Origin: Mantis religiosa
Taxonomy: Eukaryota; Arthropoda; Insecta; Mantodea; Mantidae
NCBI GenBank assembly: GCA_030765055.1
Contig: JAUKNK010000323.1
Location: forward strand, 374,501-438,500
DNA length: 64,000 nt
Reading direction: 5' to 3'
This document shows, one piece after another, positions 23,258 through 34,571 of the stretch. The translations under genes and the position numbers were made by a program. Position 1 is the stretch's first letter. Each line of letters opens with the position of its first letter. The notes beneath the pieces were generated by a model. The model was not told where the DNA came from and made no database searches. It worked only from the letters and a program-made list of their open reading frames with translations.

Positions 23258-24500
23258 GGTCTTTCAACAAGAGTGAACTTTGAACCTAAATAAGGCACTT
23301 TCTATAAGAGATAGAGGTTTATTTCTTTCTTTTTTATTTTGGACTATAGTTAATATTATTACAGGTGGATAAGACCATCATTAAGTGACCGCCGCCTCTT
23401 CATTGTGTTGCCCGTTAACGGTCGACCCAATTTTTAGTGACAGAAGATTGTAAATTTGGTTCCGCTTCACGAATAACACGTGTGGTGTTATTCATAAGAT
23501 GATTTACTGTTACTGGTTGTTGATATAAACGCGAGGTTAAACATAACCCGATAAGAAGTAATTCAACGAGTTTGAATCACACGATTCGGGAGACTAGTTA
23601 ACATCACCAACACGGGGAAAAAACCTCTAAACTTCTCCTTCAAAAGATCGATGGTTTCGAGAGCAATATGAAATGTGGCACCATCTTGCTGGAACCAGAT
23701 TTTTCTCAGGTCCGTACCATCCAATTGAGGTAAAAATAATCCTTTATAACAGCCTGGTGTCCTTCTGCATTTAAAATTAGAGATTCTTCATCTTCGTCTT
23801 GGAAAAAAAATGAACCAATAATTCCACCATACTCAAATCCATACTACACAGAAACCTTCTGGGGATGAAGTGATCATTCCTGAATCTGCATTGAATTATG
23901 ATTGCTGCAATAGCAGCAATTGTGTTTGTTAACAGAAACATCCAACCAAAAGTTGACTTCGTCGCTGAAGATGATTTTTTGACAATTATCCGGGTCATCT
24001 TCCAATTGCTCCATAGTTCAGTCAGCAAATTCAGGGCGCAACCTATGGTCGTGTAGATTTAGTTCTTGAGTTAAGACCATTTTGTGAGCGTGCAAGTTCA
24101 AATCCAAATGCAGAATTCGTCAAGTTGTGGTCGGCGAAAACCCCAATTCTTGCTCTTGCCTAGCAATTGATTCGTTTCCGCTCTCGCGCACACTATCATA
24201 AACGGCACCTGTATTTTCGTTGGAGCACTTAGATCGATTACGCACAGGCATTCTTTGATAGCTGACAGAACCACTTCTTTCAAATTTATCGATAAAATGC
24301 CGAATCATTCTCCCGTACGGCGATTATACACACCGAAAACTTCACACAATACACGGAAAGTTTGGCGAACAGATGATCCAATTTGATAATAAGCTTTCAC
24401 AATTTCTACACGTTTCTGAATGCTGTAACGTTTCATGGCTATTTGTCAATAACAATTATAAGCACAAAACAAACATTTGTTGCTGTAACTCAGTAACAGC
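23258..24500 (-). mobile_element. rosa-like mariner remnant
   Basis: The left end, GGGTCTTTCAACAAGAGTG at about 23260, looks like a terminal inverted repeat of this mariner group. A matching right end is missing. The interior encodes a decayed transposase on the reverse strand. The right side runs into the shared motif near 24540. Confidence 0.6.
23385..24436 (-). pseudogene. mariner (DD41D, rosa-like) transposase, multiply broken
   Basis: A start codon at 24434-24436 begins KRYSIQKRVEIVKAYY, the helix-turn-helix N-terminus typical of this insect mariner group. A frameshift near residue 45 leads to MIRHFIDKFERSGSVS. Further on, LEDDPDNCQKIIFSDEVNFW contains the first catalytic Asp, followed by VNKHNC and a FGYEYGGIIG-like segment. 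Several stops and frameshifts follow, and the second and third catalytic Asp cannot be placed with confidence. The DD41D assignment rests on similarity to the family by memory. The enzyme would cut and rejoin its own ends in the nucleus; this copy is dead. Confidence 0.65.
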
Positions 24501-24534
24501 GGCAGGTATCATATGTTAAAGATAGGACTTCCTT

Positions 24535-24582
24535 GTTGTGGTGGTGGTGTTTTAGGACCCGCCGACAACAAGGTCATTACAT
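24535..24582 (-). repeat. shared ~40-bp motif (copy 2)
   Basis: The reverse complement reads ATGACCTTGTTGTCGGCGGG then TCCTAAAACACCACCACCAC, the clearest copy of the motif seen at 21645 and 53928. It abuts the broken right side of the mariner remnant. Confidence 0.55.
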
Positions 24583-24599
24583 ATACATTATACACAATT

Positions 24600-25937
24600 T
24601 AAACTCGTTATTGACAGTACTGAACGGCATCAGAGATTTTTATATTAGAATAGTATTACTCTTTCTAAATAACAAAATTGAACTAAAACTGATGAAATGA
24701 ATTGAACATGGGCAGTTGACAAAGTGCATGTCATTCGTCACATTTATTGGTTATTAAATAAAAGTGTAATAGACATATCTAATCTTATCCTCCGCTAATA
24801 AATATACTTTCTGGCGAAAGAAGGCCCCCAGTAAAGTTATTTTAACAATATTATAATTGTACAATGATCAGAATTTACTGTTGAACTGAAGACTAAAACG
24901 CACATACATATTTCTAGGGGTATGCATCTCTAGGAGGTTGTATCATTTTAAAATCCTATTATTTCTATATTTGAATGTTGTTTAGTCTTCTCAAACGTAT
25001 AAATCTGTATTGTTGACAAACACAGTAAACGCTACTCATATATCTTCTATTACGATCTTAATAACAAATTTCTAAGCACACACTGGGATGTGTCATTAAA
25101 TAATTATTAAATGACCTAGCAAATAAACAGATATTGTGACTAACAGTATTCAAGCTAACTATCCCAACCTTAAAGGTTGCATTGAAAGATTTTTGCCTTC
25201 CATATGCTAAATATCCTACAGTACATCAAGTTCCCAAAGTCAAAGTAGACAGATTGTGTTTCTCAAACGTGCCTTCACTACTACGTTAGCACTGTTTGAG
25301 AATTAGCAAAAATCGAAATTTAAACTTATTATATGCTTATGACCATTAATGATAGCTCATTTAAATAAAAGCGAAATGATTAAAGAAAGAACACAAAGAG
25401 CAATACTTACAGCTAGGCTTCGACTGATTGCACTGATGACCAAAGCAGTTATGTGACCACAGGACCAATATATTACTGCGAAAAATCAATCATTGTAATG
25501 GAACCTGCAATTGCTGTATTATAATCAGAAAATAGGTAACTGCGCACACCGGACACTCCAAGGAACCACTGTAATATGAACACATGATCTAATCACTTGC
25601 TCTTCTCTGTTACTTCCAGTCCCTTGATAGCTACATTACCTAAAAATATAAAGCTAATACTGATCAACTTACATCTCTTTTAAGGTCACGTGTTCCTTAC
25701 CATCTGGAATTTTTTCCATCATTTTTATTCAATCATATTGTGTTTGATGTAAGTTTAGAAAGATTGCTTAAGAGGAACGGCGGAATTTGCTTTAGAAGTT
25801 ATGAAATGTCGTTTCCCGGATGCTGTACAAGCCATGAAGAATTGCTGACTCGAGGAGAATGGTTACCGAATTGTTTTGCATGCTGCGGACTTGTTTGAGA
25901 AGGTTCTAACCAATCCTTACCCCAGCTTACTTTTAAT
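24600..25937. other. unassigned AT-rich sequence
   Basis: No gene or repeat copy is seen. Confidence 0.4.
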
Positions 25938-25940
25938 GTC

Positions 25941-26008
<68 letters not shown>
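25938..26008. repeat. (TC)n microsatellite
   Basis: About 70 bp of TC dinucleotides with one TG interruption near the start. Confidence 0.95.
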
Positions 26009-26434
26009 GCTGTTCCTTGCGATATGCCAGGTAGGACCCCCTGACTTGAATTCGTTTTAATTATAAACAGTCCAAGACTGGCAGGCAGAAGCATGGAACT
26101 CCACACCTCTTTTTCCCATCATCAGTTACTTCTGGCTGTATGGCGCAGCTATTCGCCAAGCATCTAATATTATTATAGTTTAAAGTAAATTGTACATAAC
26201 TGAAATAGATTTGAAACCACAAGTTGTAACTAATTTTCGTATCCTGTAGCACTATTCCTTTCCAGGCCGTTAAGCTTTTCCGTTAAAGTGTAACTCACTT
26301 CCCTGCCGATAATGCCAGGTCTAGTTCTACCAGACAATCTGAAACATTCTGGTTAAAAAGTTAGTAATGTTATTCCACGGGAAGAGAATTAACACGGTTT
26401 CACAAAACTTGTGATTATGCTATTTTTATAGGAT

Positions 26435-26930
26435 GACCTCGAAGCTCAGTTAATTGAGCATTTACAACTGTCTGGGTTAAATTCCCGGCTGGATATGGGA
26501 GTGTTTCTTTAGTCAAGAAACATTTTTAACCAATAAAAATACAATACCTTGCTAAGCTTCCCAGAGGGATATTTATCATTACAGCCTAATGTCTCCTCAA
26601 GTGCCATAACCGTTAGTAATCACCAACTAGCCAGATCGTTTATTTGTACAGCCCTCAAATATAAATTTTACTTGTCCATATATAACAGACCACAAAATTT
26701 CTCCCATCCGGCTGGATATGGGAGTGTTTCTTTAGTCAAGAAACATTTTTAACCAATAAAAATACAATACCTTGCTAAGCTTCCCAGAGGGATATTTATC
26801 ATGACAGCCTAATGTCTTCTCAAGTGCCATAACCGTTAGTAATCACCAACTAGCCAGATCGTTTATTTGTACAGCCCTCAAATATAAATTTTACTTGTCC
26901 ATATATAACAGACCACAAAATTTCTCCCAT
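26435..26930 (+). repeat. tRNA-like head plus 223-bp tandem duplication
   Basis: A tRNA-like segment (GCTCAGTTAATTGAGC; B box GGGTTAAATTCCCGG) ends near 26488. It is followed by two direct copies of a 223-bp unit, about 26485-26707 and 26708-26930. The copies differ at only a few bases (for example atcattac/atcatgac and tctcctc/tcttctc). The near identity means a recent duplication. Confidence 0.85.
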
Positions 26931-28380
26931 TTACCAATACGTTTGAATTATATTTGAGAAACACATTATGCTGCACTATTGTAGAGCCTGAATTCATCTT
27001 CCTCGGCCTGTTCCATCTGTTGCGACAGGCCTAGTAACCATTTTTTTTAAAAATCGGCATCGTGGTATTATGCAGCTGATGGGTTTCAAAAGCAGAAAAG
27101 AGTGATTCTGTAGCAGCCACTGGCGAAATGGGTGGGGAATATTGAGTGATTGCAGGACAGTCTGCAGCCATGGAGGACATCTGTTATATTCCGGATGTCC
27201 TCATACGTGCCAAAGCAACAACATGAAAAGGGAATCCCACCTCATTGAAATTTTCAAGTGAAATTTTTAAAGATATTTCGGTTGCCGGAAATGCTTAAAA
27301 ATAATCTGCTTTAAAATTAACGTGTTTATAATTAATCAAACCTCATTCATAGCTGTACCTAATACGCTGATTAATATGCAGTAAATATGCATGGCTATAG
27401 CTTCGGTAGTGCTACAATAAAGTGTATTAGAATGTCAAAAATATCCTTGGGTATCATTGGTTAAAGTAATACATAAATGCAATCCAATCTCATTTTCAGA
27501 AAGGTGCGTTCTTATAAATAGGGCTCTTAAAATCTCTGTTTTTCTTTCTCTGCAAAAAATGTATAAGTGGAACAAAAGTACTCTAGATATAAAGTAAAAG
27601 TCTGTATAAGAGAGGTTGCCCTACAAAAATATGTCATTAATGTGCAAATATAGTGTTTTACATACTTAAAATTAGAATTTTTACAATACTTATTCTGCAC
27701 ACCTTAAATATCCAACATAATTGAAATTTTGACATTTTTTAACCTTTCTATTAAATATATTAGGCTGTATTGTACTAAAGTAGCCCTTTATAATTTCAGT
27801 GAAAATATGATTTGCAATTAAGAGTGATATTTATAATAACCGAAAGGTTTAGAGCAGAAATGGGAGAAATTCATTTACTTAGCTTCTAAGGCCGACATGT
27901 GTAAATCAAGTACAGTTGACACTTTAGGTACAAGTATAGGTGTAACTGAATCAGATGTTTCAAGCGTTTGGCCTAAAATATGTTTGTAGCATAAATAATA
28001 CAAAATATACCGTGAAATATTACCAAGACGCTACTTGAAATATGGAAATTTTATACCGAAATATTATATTTCATAAATTGTTAAGCATAACCGTTATAAT
28101 ATTTTTGTGCGTTCTATATTATTTAATTTGTTATTTTTCATGAAACTAAGGTATCACAAGGTTTAGGACTCAGATGACTCCGAACGTGAAAATAACACGA
28201 GACTAAATTAGGGGGGGGGGGGAGTGAGTGACTTCTCCACGGAATGATCTTCGTAAGTTACTAAAAGCTATCCTTCTGCGACTGCTGCCTAAAGTGTTCG
28301 ATCCAATTTGACTGTGGAGACCTACGTCATAGACTTTTGCAGTTCTCTAAGGACCGCGTTATATTCTCATAGCCATTGAA
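26931..28380. other. unassigned AT-rich sequence
   Basis: No gene is seen. A G-run lies near 28210-28221. Confidence 0.4.
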
Positions 28381-29040
28381 GTGCAAAAATGGAAAGTTAT
28401 TTGCAGCATTCCTGTCTTACACAAAAATAATTTTGGTTTATTCTACTATTTATTTCAAATTGGAAGAGTTCTGGATTGTAGCGAATCAGATGAGTTAGAA
28501 CCTTCAGCGTTGCCACCTCGTTACCCCCACTCCTTTTTTATTTCCCTCTCTATCGCACACTTGCAAGTCTTCTTGGCGCTAGAAGTAAGGGAACGCAACC
28601 CGGATTTTCCAAAGCTTTATAATAATGCAGTTGTTGAAATCACAATTGCAGCATGGATATTTGTATATTACGCATAGATTTTAAATATACAATTTAAAAA
28701 TAATTATAATTTATGAATTACCTAATTTTCTACTCCAACGAAACTGCCAGCGGCGCATCCATATAGCTATGTCTGTCACTTACATTAAGAGACAATTCAT
28801 CATTGTCACTGTCTTCATCGTCTGAGTGTTGCAAGTTTATGACGATAGGCTCCAAAGTCTCATCACGTGCTATTTCTGTCAAAAAGCAGTGTTCTTGTGG
28901 TTTATCTCCATGTCTCATGCAGTTTTGCCAGTCCTGTGCAACCTTGTCAATTTCTTGGCGAATACGTCGTTAAGCGTCAGACAGTTTAAAAGTATTATTT
29001 CTGATTGCAAAATAATTTGAGCACAGATTAACTCAAATGG
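28381..29040. other. unrecognised open frames
   Basis: A 98-residue frame on + (28381-28677) has no motif I can name. On the reverse strand a 62-residue frame (28730-28918) has an acidic Ser/Asp run (HSDDEDSDNDE) and can be extended upstream through a frame break. The reverse strand also has a GTAAGT near the end of the acidic run. Either could be a transposon remnant or chance. Confidence 0.25.
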
Positions 29041-29641
29041 AATTTTCTGGAAGTGGTAAGGGAGGAGGTGGTTTATAATATATCGTGTCTTATTTCAATT
29101 GCAAGCTGATCCAGCTGATACACTTTCCCTAGATTTTAAACGGAAGAACAACTGAAAAATACTGCTCTGAACTCTCTAGAGGAAATAGAGATTACGTACG
29201 ATTCATAACCAAACATATATAGTGTGACCAGTCAAGTTCTGCAAAGGCACAATTGTAGAAGCCGGCAGGAAGTGTAATGTTTGTTCTCCCTCGAATTTAG
29301 CAAATACCTTGTCATATTCAAAGTATTTCTTTTATCGCGCCATTTAATCTCAGTGCTGAGCAGTTACTAATATACGTACAGGCAGATGTGTCAACCAATA
29401 ATGATATCCATTACAATGCTTACGTTATCGATGCATTATTATAAGAGTGCTTTATTTATTTGTATTAGGAAAATTATTTGAACTAAGAATATGGGGTTTT
29501 TACGGTTATGTTAGATACATTAATCTCTACCCTCCTCATGGATCAGTTCTGCAAAATAGAATTTTTGTCGTAGCAGGAATAGTATTTATCAGAGATTGAT
29601 TAGTTTGGCGCTCGTCACACACCACTTAGCGGGAATATCAT

Positions 29642-29945
29642 ACGACAACACCGAAGGATTTTTTTTTTTATTTTTTTATTTATTTATTACTGTTTTGTAA
29701 TTTACGTCCTCCAACGTTAAGTCATATCGGACGAAGAATGGAATGGGTGAAATAATGCTCAAATGAGCCCGGGGTCCATAGAGCTTAGAGAACCCGACAT
29801 TCATCTTTCAGGATAAGGGAAAATCCCGGAAAAACCTTATACAGGTAACTCACCCTGACCGAGATTCAAACTCCGGACCTCTTGAACGTGAGGCAGACAT
29901 GCTACCACCACGCTACCGAGGCGGGCGACAACGGCAACACCGAAG
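29642..29945 (-). mobile_element. tRNA-derived SINE, family A, with 15-bp TSD
   Basis: Flanks ACGACAACACCGAAG (29642-29656) and ACGGCAACACCGAAG (29931-29945) form a 15-bp TSD with one mismatch. The element (29657-29930) reads on the reverse strand as head (CCTCGGTAGCGTGGTGGTAG; B box), core, 3' end (ACGTAAATTAC) and an A-rich tail, seen on + as a T-rich run at 29660-29690. It is full-length and the best reference copy of the family's ends. Confidence 0.85.
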
Positions 29946-30182
29946 AACTGCGATTGGTTGCTCATCTAGTACCGATCAAGGACAAACATCATCCCATTTG
30001 ACACACGTAATAGTTCATATGGCAAAACCCTTTTAGGGTTTGTAGTATAAGATGCCGTAAATAAAAATCCAGTGACAGTAATTAGTGCCAATAAGCAAGA
30101 CTTTATTTCGTGTTTTTAAGAATCTGTTATATTTTCGCTATTGGATGATGTATTTGAGATTATGATTCAGAAAACAGAACTA

Positions 30183-31603
30183 CACTCCTGGAAGTTGAAA
30201 TAAGAACACCGTGAATTCATTGTCCCAGGAAGGGGAAACTTTATTGACACATTCCTGGGGTCAGATACATCACATGATCACACTGACAGAACCATAGACA
30301 CATAGACACAGGCAACAGAGCATGCACAATGTCGGCACTAGTACCGTGTATATCCACCTTTCGCAGCAATGCAGGCTGCTATTCTCCCATGGAGACGATC
30401 GTACAGATGCTGGATGTAGTCCTGTGGAACGCCTTGCCGTGCCATTTCCAGCTGGCGCCTCAGTTGGACCAGCGTTCGTGCTGGACGTGCAGACCGCGTG
30501 AGACGACGTTTCATCCAGTCCCAAACATGTTCAAAGGGGGACAGATCCGGAGATCTTACTGGCCAGGGTAGTTGACTTACACCTTCTAGAGCATGTTGGG
30601 TGGCACGGGATACATGCGGACGTGCTCTGTTCTGTTGGAACAGCAAGTTCCCTTGCCGGTCTAGGAATGGTAGAACGATGGGTTCGATGACGGTTTGGAT
30701 GTACCGTGCACTATTCAGTGTCCCCTCGACGAACACCAGAGATGTACGGCCAGTGTATGAGATCGCTCCTTACACCATGATGCCGGGTGTTGGCCCTGTG
30801 TGCCTCGGTCGTATGCAGTCCTGATTGTGGCGCTCACCTGCACGGCGCCAAACACGCATACGACCATCATTGGCACCAAGGCAGAAGCGACTCTCATCGC
30901 TGAAGACGACACGTCTCCATTCGTCCCTCAATTCACGCCTGTCGCGACACCACTGGAGGCGGGCTGCACGATGTTGGGGCGTGAGTAGAAGACGGCCTAA
31001 CGGTGCACGGGACCGTAGCCCAGCTTCATGGAGACGGTTGCGAATGGTCCTCGCCAATACTCCAGGAGCAACAGTGTCCCTAATTTGCTGGGAAGCGGCG
31101 GTGCGGTCCCCTACGGCACTGCGTAGGATCCGACGGTCTTGGCGTGCATCGTGCGTCGCTGTGGTCCGGTCCCAGGTCGACGGGCACGTGCACCTTCCGC
31201 CGACCACTGGCGACAACATCGATGTACTGTGGAGACCTCACGCCCCACGTGTTGAGCAATTCGGCGGTACGTCCACCCGGCCTCCCGCATGCCCACTATA
31301 CGCCCTCGCTCAAAGTCCCTCAACTGCACATAAGGTTCACGTCCACGCTGTCGCGGCATGCTACCAGTGTTAAAGACTGCGATGGAGCTCCGTATGCCAC
31401 GGCAAACTGGCTGACACTGACGGCGGCGGTGCCCAAACGCTGCGCAGCTAGCGCCATTCGACGGCCAACACCGCGGTTCCTGATGTGTCCGCTGTGCCGT
31501 GCGTGTGATCATTGCTTGTACAGCCCTCTCGCAGTGTCCGGAGCAAGTATGGTGGGTCTGACACACCGGCGTCAATGTGTTCTTATTTACACTTCCAGGA
31601 GTG
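30183..31603 (-). mobile_element. complete-ended Tc1-like transposon
   Basis: Terminal inverted repeats CACTCCTGGAAGTTGAAATA (30183 on) and its imperfect complement ending at 31603 (TATTTACACTTCCAGGAGTG) are flanked by TA at 30181-30182 and 31604-31605. The length is 1421 bp. The single transposase gene on the reverse strand is broken (next entry). It is non-autonomous as it stands but retains both ends. Confidence 0.9.
30338..31359 (-). pseudogene. Tc1-family transposase, frameshifted
   Basis: The start is MPRQRGREPYVQLRDFERGR (codon at 31357-31359). A helix-turn-helix region with GWTYRRIAQHVG, then VSTVHRCCRQW, is followed by a second DNA-binding helix set. A frameshift near 31140 joins to TAASQQIRDTVAPGV, and VVFSDESRFCLG holds the first catalytic Asp. 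An in-frame stop follows GIMV near 30775. The C-terminal part has LLFQQNRARPHVSRA and SPDLSPFEHVWDWMKRRL. The second catalytic Asp of the usual QQDNARPH is Asn here, while the final Glu is kept. I count 32 residues between the two positions, shorter than the classical 34. It ends at 30338. It would catalyse cut-and-paste transposition, but three independent lesions make it inactive. Confidence 0.85.
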
Positions 31604-31605
31604 TA

Positions 31606-32354
31606 TATAAAAGAAAGTGCAGCTTTAGAAATGACGGAAGCTGTTAATAGTAAGCTTAATAAGAAGTAGATAGAGAAGTTGACGATATCTGTAACAACAA
31701 TAGATGTTTCTAACAGAAGTTCTTTCCAGAAGCATTTCGATATTTTGCTGTAGAAAGGAGCTGCCATATTTTATAGTACTTCTAAATTCAGTTGCTCTCC
31801 TGAAGGTAAGTAAATGCTATCTAATTGAAGCTGAACTATTAGAAACTGTGGTCTAAGTATCGTATTACTTGGAACAGGCTCCTACTCATTGTTTAGACTT
31901 ACGTTATCTACCAAACAGTGGCTTTCTATACTGTTTACTGCCTCTTCAAGATTATTAAATATACAACTGAAGATAGAAGGAAACTCGCATGTAAACATGA
32001 ACATGGCTACATCTTATTAATTCAACACTGGACGAAGGCAGCGAGCATCTGAACTTACCAGTCTGTTTTGTTATCCCACTTTAATAAGTGAAAGTTACAT
32101 TGACGTCAGCAATTAACGTTTTAGTGAGTTAGCAGTAAGTATAGAAACAGATTAAACCACCGTGTGTCAAATTGGTATACCAGCTACCAATGTAACATCG
32201 GTGATATCATACCAAACGACACGAAATAAACATGTTGATCCCTGTATGTGTTCATCGTTTTGAAATAAATGCGTTAGACAACAGTATAAAGCCCTTACAT
32301 ATATCATTAATGGTTGCCAAGCAGTTAGCTTAGACTACTGCGTTATATATTAAG
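31606..32354. other. unassigned intergenic sequence
   Basis: No gene or repeat copy is recognised. Confidence 0.4.
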
Positions 32355-32930
32355 TAATTTTAAAAACTGAAATTAATTGTTCTGTCACATTAGCCGTGTG
32401 TAGGACGCACTATCAAGGGGTACAGCCAGACTGAAAAATTCCATGCCATAGCCGGGATTTGAAACACGGATCTTCTGGATTCCTTCCAGCCGCTCTAACC
32501 ATTTGAGCTACTATGGCCAACATGCCGACATGACATTAAATTCTCCGACTCGTGTTTCTCCCGGACCAGAAGATCCGTGGTTCAAATCCCGGATATGGCA
32601 TTGAATTTTTCAGCCTGGCTCATTTCTCTCATAGTGCGTTATACACACGGCTAGTGTGAAAGAACGATTTACTTCCATTAATTGTATCTAATAGTGGTCC
32701 GAAGTATAAAGCCCGGACCTTTAAGTACTTAGGTACAGCATAGTAAGTTGCCATTAAGGTAGTTGTCTCATGTGTTTATGAGAACTCCTAGTGGTTTATC
32801 GGGAAAAACACGAGTCAGTTGGAGAATTTATTGTCATGTTGGCACGGAAATTAGCAGATCCGTGTTTCAAATCCCGGCTACGGCATGGAAATTTTTAGTC
32901 TGGCTCTACTCCTTCATAATTTTTAAAATA
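32355..32930. repeat. family P complex inverted/tandem copy (P2)
   Basis: On + the order is inverted tail, inverted head (GGGATTTGAAACACGG) and a short inverted body to about 32560. Then come direct half-head (GATCCGTGGTTCAAATCCCG), tail, full body (agcccggac ... aaaaacacgagtcag), half-head again and a partial tail. Imperfect flanks TAATTTTAAAA (32355-32365) and TAATTTTTAAAA (32917-32928) may be a TSD. Confidence 0.65.
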
Positions 32931-33368
32931 CCAGTTGACTCTCAAGTTTCTTATTTCAGCTAAAATAAATAAATAAATAAAATAAAAAGTTAGGCAAAAT
33001 TTGAAAGCAGGGGTAGCATTCTACCAGTTACTAAAGCAGATATGAAAATGTGATCGGGAAAGAAAATTTCTCGAGTTAGTAAATTTGGCAATCTTTGTAA
33101 GATATACGAGAGCAGTTGAGCAGCAACAATGAAGCGAATTTCTTTCATTAATGGCATGCTAATAAGTAGGGTGTGCATATATTTCACTCAATGACAAATA
33201 ACGCCGAATACCAAAACTTAAATTCGTGATATTTTTGAGTTGAATCAAATATTCATTTATTTACAAAATAAAATTTTACTGACGACTCATGGTATATCCT
33301 TCAATAATATTGAATTTTTAAAATAAACTGCAGTTCGACTATAATCTCTTTACGGGTAGTAGTATGAA
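32931..33368. other. unassigned
   Basis: No recognisable feature. Confidence 0.4.
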
Positions 33369-33574
33369 TTCGAGGGCTGTACAATAAAGAATGATAATAA
33401 TTTTTTTACGGTCATAATATTTCGCACTAAAATTCAAACTTATTATTTTCTGTTAGCTTAATGTGAAACAAACACGGCGTAATAGTTTCATTGTTGGTAC
33501 TCCTGCCTCGCGCCTGTGAGAACCAGGTAAGTTCAGACATGTGAAGTATCCCCTACCGCTGCAATGGAGGTAAC

Positions 33575-34171
33575 ATGCAGTTAAAGTTGATGTTAGAGGA
33601 ACATCCGGAGTTTTTATCAAACGTAATAACTGCTGATGAAACTTGGCTACATCATTTTGATCCTGAGAGCAAACAGCAAAGCTCAGTATGGAAATCTCCT
33701 TCATCACCAACTCCCAAAAAGCAAAAGAGGTTGCTTCTGCTGGGAAAGTTATGGTCGTCTTATTCTATGATATTCATGGAATGGTTTATCAGCATGTTTT
33801 ACCTGCACACACATCAGTAACTGGAAAATACTTCAGGGATGTCCTGAAAATATTGCAAGTCAATATCAGGCGCAAAGGACCAGATTTATGTGAAGCAGGC
33901 TGGATGCTGCACCACGATAATGCGAGGCTACATATTGCCAATGTTGCCCAACTCGGTAGCGTAGACGGTAGCATGTCTGCCTCATGTTCAAGAGGTCCCG
34001 AGTTCGAATCTCGGTTAGGGTGAGTTAACTGGATAAGGTTTTTCCCGGGTTTTCCCTTATCCTTCAAGACGAATTTCGTGTAACTCTAAGCTCTGTGGAC
34101 CCTGGATTTATTTGAGCACCATTTTACCTAATTTATTCACCGTTTGATATAAATCAACGTTGGGGCGCGCG

Positions 34172-34215
<44 letters not shown>

Positions 34216-34518
34216 TTTTCCAATGTTGTTGCTGAATATCTTGCAAAAATCATCGTGAAGTGCATCCCTCGCCCTCCCTATAGTACGGATTTAGCCCCGT
34301 GTGACTTTTTGCTATTCCTTAACTTGAAGAAATGCCTTCGTGGGAGGCATTATCCATCATCAAAAGCAGTGGTTTAGGCTGCGGAGGTGATTTTGTAGGA
34401 TCTCTCCAAAAATGTTTTCCAGCATGTCTTTGAAGATTGGCAGAAACACTGGGAAAAGTGCATCGCATTCAGGGGAGACTATTTTGAGAAGGACCATCAA
34501 AATTATGAAGATGAGTAA
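33575..34518 (+). pseudogene. mariner transposase, N-truncated and SINE-split
   Basis: Forward frames give VITADETWLHHFDPESKQQ (first catalytic Asp), a frameshift within the Pro/Lys stretch, then KVMVVLFYDIHGMVYQHVLP and WMLHHDNARLHIA (second Asp). The SINE sits exactly here, and coding resumes with VVAEYLAKIIVKCIPRPPYS and TDLAPCDFLLF (third Asp). The spacing between the second and third Asp is 34 when the SINE is removed, the DD34D of true mariners. In-frame stops follow before the terminal stop near 34518. All three catalytic Asp survive, but the gene is dead because the N-terminal DNA-binding part is absent and the frame is broken. Confidence 0.8.
33947..34219 (+). mobile_element. tRNA-derived SINE, family A, inserted in mariner
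   Basis: The head (CTCGGTAGCGTAGACGGTAG; B box GAGTTCGAATCTCGG) is followed by the core and 3' end AACGTTGGGGCG, which has expanded into (GC)n then (AC)n at 34165-34213. CCAATGTTG lies on both sides (33938-33946 and 34220-34228) as the TSD. The insertion is younger than the mariner. Confidence 0.85.
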
Positions 34519-34571
34519 AGGTAAGTTGTCAGAAAGGAATTGTGAACATTCTTTTTTGAACAGCCGTCGTA

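Larger units (their letters stand above)
33371..34569 (+). mobile_element. mariner (DD34D) with internal deletion and SINE insertion
   Basis: The left end CGAGGGCTGTACAATAAAGA and the complement of the right end (CGACGGCTGTTCAAAAAAGA, ending at 34569) are matching inverted repeats. TA follows at 34570-34571, and the left TA is decayed to TT. With the ~280-bp SINE removed only about 0.92 kb remains, so roughly 0.35-0.4 kb of a standard 1.3-kb mariner, mainly the N-terminal coding part, is missing. Confidence 0.8.

Noticed and set aside
30600..31647. Plus-strand frames of 74, 182 and 167 residues
   Set aside because: They are shadows of the reverse-strand Tc1 transposase.
33789..34067. Reverse-strand 92-residue frame across the mariner and SINE
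   Set aside because: It spans the SINE head and mariner coding DNA antisense. It is an artefact.
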